15,875 bases of DNA from Verrucomicrobiaceae bacterium (GTDB taxonomy: Bacteria > Verrucomicrobiota > Verrucomicrobiae > Verrucomicrobiales > Akkermansiaceae): contig RPOS01000314.1 of the NCBI GenBank assembly GCA_003820635.1, forward strand, positions 1 to 15,875. Reading direction: 5' to 3'. The notes beneath the pieces are model-generated. The model was not told the DNA's origin and did no database searches. It was given only the letters and a program-made list of their open reading frames with translations. The position numbers and the translations under genes are program-made. This document shows, piece after piece, positions 13,419-15,875 of the stretch. Within the stretch, counting starts at the first letter, position 1; every line of letters begins with the position of its first letter.

Positions 13419-13784
13419 ATGGGCAACCGGTTTGCAGCAGGCAAACGGGCGTTCGGGTTCTGTGACATCTGCGCGTTCCGGTACCCCTTGCCGAAGCTAA
13501 AAGAGCTGATTGTTCGGACTAAAAAGACGAACATGTTGGCATGCACGGCGTGCTGGAGTCCTGACCACCCGCAGAACATGCAAGGCATGTATCCTGTAGA
13601 TGATCCTCAAGCTTTGCGTCGTCCTAGACCTGATTTGTCATTGATCGCAACGTCTGTTGCTACGGGGTCGAGGGATATTCAGTGGGGCTGGAATCCGGTC
13701 GGGGGTGCCCGAGATTTCACAGCAAATGAAACCCCGAATGATTTGGTTGCCATAGGAATTATCGGCACTGTAACGATAACGTGA
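13419..13784 (+). CDS. Cys-rich (zinc-ribbon-like) phage structural-region protein
   Basis: The 121-aa protein has two CxxC pairs, Cys15/Cys18 (FGFCDICAFRYPLPKLK) and Cys42/Cys45 (ACTACWSPDHPQNMQGMYPV), spaced as in a zinc ribbon, then DDPQALRRPRPD and a mainly beta C-terminus ending in AIGIIGTVTIT. I recall this combination from many phages in the neck region, unannotated. The metal site may be structural or bind DNA or a partner. GAGG lies 6 nt before the ATG, within the end of the preceding gene. Confidence 0.7.
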   Translation: MGNRFAAGKRAFGFCDICAFRYPLPKLKELIVRTKKTNMLACTACWSPDHPQNMQGMYPVDDPQALRRPRPDLSLIATSVATGSRDIQWGWNPVGGARDFTANETPNDLVAIGIIGTVTIT

Positions 13785-13794
13785 GAGGTTAAAC

Positions 13795-13980
13795 ATGGAT
13801 AAGTCTGCAATGAAGCAAGTCGCCAAGACCGAAGTCAAAGCGCACGAAAAGAAAATGCACGGCGCTAAAGGTTTTGCCAAAGGCGGCAAAACAAATCTGC
13901 AAATGAAGCAGCTCGGACGTGGGCTGGCCAAAGTCGCAAACCAGAAGAAGTCGGCTTTCACCTACAAAAAAGGTGCTTGA
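13795..13980 (+). CDS. 61-aa Lys-rich basic protein
   Basis: The gene starts at ATG 13795 behind GAGAGG. The sequence opens MDKSAMKQVAKTEVKAHEKK, then MHGAKGFAKGGKTNLQMKQL and GRGLAKVANQKKS. This is a short conserved phage protein type, with an amphipathic basic helix, a flexible AKGG link and a second basic helix. It shares the AKGG motif with genes at 11832 and 12198. A role in binding DNA or an acidic partner in the virion is plausible but unsupported by a known homologue. Confidence 0.65.
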   Translation: MDKSAMKQVAKTEVKAHEKKMHGAKGFAKGGKTNLQMKQLGRGLAKVANQKKSAFTYKKGA

Positions 13981-13981
13981 T

Positions 13982-14239
13982 ATGCCCCAATACAGCCATA
14001 AGCTGATGGGAAAAGAAGTTGGGCCAGCCTCAACCTATGCGGAGCCACATACCATGCAAGGCAAAAAAGTAAAGATGGAGCCAGCGGGCAAGCTGGTTAA
14101 AACAGAGTTCAAGAAAAATTGGACTCCTATGGACGGCGTATCGTTGACGGCTAATACTGAAGCCAAAACGTCTGGCATCAAGACTCGGGGCAATGGCGCT
14201 GCGACTAAAGGCGTAACTGCTCGCGGTCCTATGGCTTGA
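13982..14239 (+). CDS. 85-aa basic protein with Gly-rich tail
   Basis: I chose ATG 13982, one base after the preceding TGA, with AAGG 8 nt upstream; an earlier GTG in frame would run through the preceding gene. The protein begins MPQYSHKLMGKEVGPASTYA, has a Lys-rich middle (MQGKKVKMEPAGKLVKTEFK) and ends in KTSGIKTRGNGAATKGVTAR with GPMA. This Gly/Lys/Thr tail recurs as a C-terminal block of small phage proteins I have seen. The function is unknown. It is part of the series of tiny basic genes around the neck genes. Confidence 0.65.
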   Translation: MPQYSHKLMGKEVGPASTYAEPHTMQGKKVKMEPAGKLVKTEFKKNWTPMDGVSLTANTEAKTSGIKTRGNGAATKGVTARGPMA

Positions 14240-14246
14240 GGTAAAC

Positions 14247-14876
14247 ATGGATTACGCGACGCTGTGTACGAACATCCAAGACATCTGTGAGAATACGTTC
14301 ACAGCGGATCAGCTCGCCATGTTCACAGAGCAGGCCGAACAGAAGATTTATAACTCTGTTCAAATCCCTGCGCTGCGTAAGAACGTGACGGGCACCATGT
14401 CCATCAACAACAAGTATTTGTCAGTCCCTACGGATTTTCTGTACGCCTACTCGTTGGCGGCGATTGATTGGGATGGGGCGTATCACTTCTTGTTGAACAA
14501 AGACGTGAATTTCATGCGAGAGGCATATCCCACGCCAACCGCAACGGGATTCCCAAAGCATTACGCCTATTTTGATAACAGCGCGTTTATCCTTGGCCCG
14601 ACACCTGATGCGTCTTATACCGCTGAGCTTCACTACGGATACTACCCAGAATCTATTGTGACCGCAGGTACAACGTGGCTTGGGGATGAGTTTGACTCGG
14701 CATTGTTAAATGGCGCGCTCATCGAGGCTATTCGGTTTATGAAGGGCGAACAGGACATGGTTCAGCTCTATCAGACACTCTATGTCCAAGCTATCGGACT
14801 TTTGAAGAATTTGGGCGATGGCAAGCTGCGTCAGGACGCTTATCGTTCTGGGCAATTCCGCGAAAAGGTAGGCTGA
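14247..14876 (+). CDS. Phage adaptor / neck protein (SU10-adaptor-like)
   Basis: The 209-aa protein starts at ATG 14247 with GAGG 5 nt upstream. An N-terminal helical part (DYATLCTNIQDICENTFTAD, FTEQAEQKIYNSVQIPALRK) is followed by beta segments (NNKYLSVPTDFLYAYSLAAI, FILGPTPDASYTAELHYGYY) and C-terminal helices (FDSALLNGALIEAIRFMKGE). This layout and the YLSVPTDF and GPTPD motifs fit phage adaptors that link portal and tail, of the type annotated as SU10 adaptor. With the product of the 12730 gene it would form the neck. Confidence 0.65.
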   Translation: MDYATLCTNIQDICENTFTADQLAMFTEQAEQKIYNSVQIPALRKNVTGTMSINNKYLSVPTDFLYAYSLAAIDWDGAYHFLLNKDVNFMREAYPTPTATGFPKHYAYFDNSAFILGPTPDASYTAELHYGYYPESIVTAGTTWLGDEFDSALLNGALIEAIRFMKGEQDMVQLYQTLYVQAIGLLKNLGDGKLRQDAYRSGQFREKVG

Positions 14877-14877
14877 T

Positions 14878-15303
14878 ATGGCAATTACACAAACGATGGT
14901 GTCCTCTTTCAAAACTGACATGCTTGGTGGCGCGCAGGATTTGGACACTGACGTAATCAAAATCGCGCTCTATACCAGTGCGGCGACTCTTGGCGCATCA
15001 ACAACGGCATACACCACATCAAATGAAGTCTCCAGCTCAGGTACTGGCTATACGGCGGGGGGCAATACGCTTACTGGTGCGACTATCTCTCTTGATGGCA
15101 CAACCGGTATCTGTACGTTCAGCAATACGTCTTGGACATCGTCCTCCATTACGGCGCGTGGCGCGTTGATCTACAACAGCACCAAGACAAACAAAGCGAT
15201 TGCTGTGTTGGATTTTGGCGCAGACAAGACTTCTACGAGCGGCACGTTTACCATTAACTTCCCGGCAGCTACCGCAGGGTCAGCCATTATTCAGGTGGGC
15301 TAA
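14878..15303 (+). CDS. Ser/Thr-rich virion or tail protein
   Basis: The gene starts one base after the adaptor's stop (TGATATG). The 141-aa product has a short helical start (MVSSFKTDMLGGAQDLDTDV), the strand IKIALYTSAATLGASTTAYT, then a low-charge beta body rich in Ser, Thr and Gly. A segment ITARGALIYNSTKTNKAIAV and an end TINFPAATAGSAIIQVG follow. This type recurs beside tail-fibre genes; I would call it a minor tail or fibre-associated protein. The TAA overlaps the next ATG (TAATG), so synthesis is coupled to the fibre. Confidence 0.65.
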   Translation: MAITQTMVSSFKTDMLGGAQDLDTDVIKIALYTSAATLGASTTAYTTSNEVSSSGTGYTAGGNTLTGATISLDGTTGICTFSNTSWTSSSITARGALIYNSTKTNKAIAVLDFGADKTSTSGTFTINFPAATAGSAIIQVG

Positions 15304-15875
15304 TGTCGACAATCGTCACTCGGGCAGGTAAGGGCTCGGCGCTTACCTACGCCGAAGTCGATTCGAACTTTACCAACCTCAATACTGATAAGTATCAATC
15401 AGGGTCAACGGCGTCTTTGGCGTCGTTGACGCTGGCCTCAGCGCTTCCAGTTTTATCCGGCGGCACGGGCACCACTACCAGCACGGGCAGCGGCTCAGTG
15501 GTGTTCTCCACCAGCCCGACGCTAGTGACTCCGCTGCTCGGCACGCCCACCTCTGGCAACTTCAGCACCGGCACGTTTACGTGGCCCACCTTCAACCAGA
15601 ACACCACCGGCACAGCGGCCAAATGGACAACGGCCCGCACGCTCGCGGGTAACTCGGTCGATGGCTCGGCTAACGTCGCCTTTGCCAACAAGTTTATCGT
15701 TCAGGGCACAACTGACACTGGGCTATCCGGCGCGCAATTCCTCGGCGCACTGGGCACAGGCATCGTCAAAAACACCACGACCACAGGCGTGCTGTCGATT
15801 GCTGTCGCAGCGGATTTTCCCACGCTGAACCAGAACACGACCGGCACAGCGGCGGGTTTGTCGGCTACCTTGGTC
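15303..15875 (+). CDS. Tail fibre protein, 3' end beyond the window
   Basis: This frame begins at ATG 15303, overlapping the previous stop, and is still open at the window edge after 191 codons. The N-terminal part with GSALTYAEVDSNFTNLNTDK is a motif common at the start of phage tail-fibre and tail-fibre-like proteins, where it attaches the fibre to the tail. Then come Ser/Thr/Gly-rich repeats (SGGTGTTTSTGSGSVVFSTS, LGTPTSGNFSTGTFTWP) and two copies of NQNTTGTAA, 78 codons apart. These repeats suggest an elongated trimeric beta shaft with the host-binding tip beyond the window. Confidence 0.8.
   Translation, partial: MSTIVTRAGKGSALTYAEVDSNFTNLNTDKYQSGSTASLASLTLASALPVLSGGTGTTTSTGSGSVVFSTSPTLVTPLLGTPTSGNFSTGTFTWPTFNQNTTGTAAKWTTARTLAGNSVDGSANVAFANKFIVQGTTDTGLSGAQFLGALGTGIVKNTTTTGVLSIAVAADFPTLNQNTTGTAAGLSATLV
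15594..15853 (+). repeat. 26-bp direct repeat in the tail fibre
   Basis: Copies at 15594-15619 and 15828-15853 agree at 25 of 26 bases and encode NQNTTGTA(A), 234 bp (78 codons) apart in the same frame. Such repeats suggest duplicated shaft units and could favour recombination that changes fibre length. Confidence 0.8.

Noticed and set aside
13919..14239. 106-aa reading of the basic gene from a GTG at 13919
   Set aside because: It would overlap the preceding gene by 62 nt and has no ribosome binding site. ATG 13982 directly after the preceding stop is better supported.

Overview
The window is the packaging and head-to-tail module of a tailed double-stranded DNA phage (Caudoviricetes) or closely related prophage. 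This rests on a small and large terminase, portal, scaffold, gpT-type major capsid protein, neck/adaptor proteins and the start of a tail fibre, in canonical order and all on the + strand. AAGGAG-type ribosome binding sites, sigma70-like promoters and terminators with UUCG tetraloops point to a Gram-negative host. Many of the small proteins resemble ones I associate with freshwater phages of Burkholderiales-like hosts; that is a recollection, not a demonstrated match.

Layout. (1) Positions 1-1155 are a short leftward operon of a 259-aa Ala/Lys-rich coiled-coil protein, a 51-aa protein and a 27-aa membrane peptide, ending in an intrinsic terminator at 55-76. (2) Positions 1156-1660 are a non-coding divergent control region. 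It holds a near-consensus leftward sigma70 promoter, a rightward extended -10 promoter, and between them a cluster of near-palindromic 14-mers (CTAAGTTAACTCAG family) on both strands. (3) Positions 1661-9757 hold the terminase small and large subunits, portal, a 65-aa protein, a GroES-like co-chaperonin, scaffold, two head-associated proteins and the major capsid protein, closed by a strong terminator at 9777-9802. (4) Positions 9813-10550 are a self-contained HNH endonuclease cassette with its own promoter. (5) Positions 10615-15875 hold virion and decoration proteins, a holin-like protein, a run of very small basic Lys/Gly/Ala-rich proteins sharing AKGG and KGKTKG motifs, two adaptor/neck proteins, a Cys-rich protein, a beta-rich structural protein and an incomplete tail fibre.

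Working together: the terminase packages DNA through the portal into a capsid of gpT-like subunits assembled on the scaffold, possibly folded with help from the GroES-like protein. Neck proteins and the fibre finish the particle, and the holin-like protein would open the host membrane. Translational coupling is common (ATGA, TAATG and short overlaps).

The most notable points are: an in-frame amber codon (TAG, 4419-4421) in an otherwise intact portal frame; the palindrome cluster in the divergent intergenic region; a 15-bp near-palindrome that occurs once against the leftward promoter and once before the 51-aa gene; two overlapping very small genes at the left edge; and the family of tiny basic proteins with shared tail motifs, one carrying an internal duplication whose differences are almost all synonymous.
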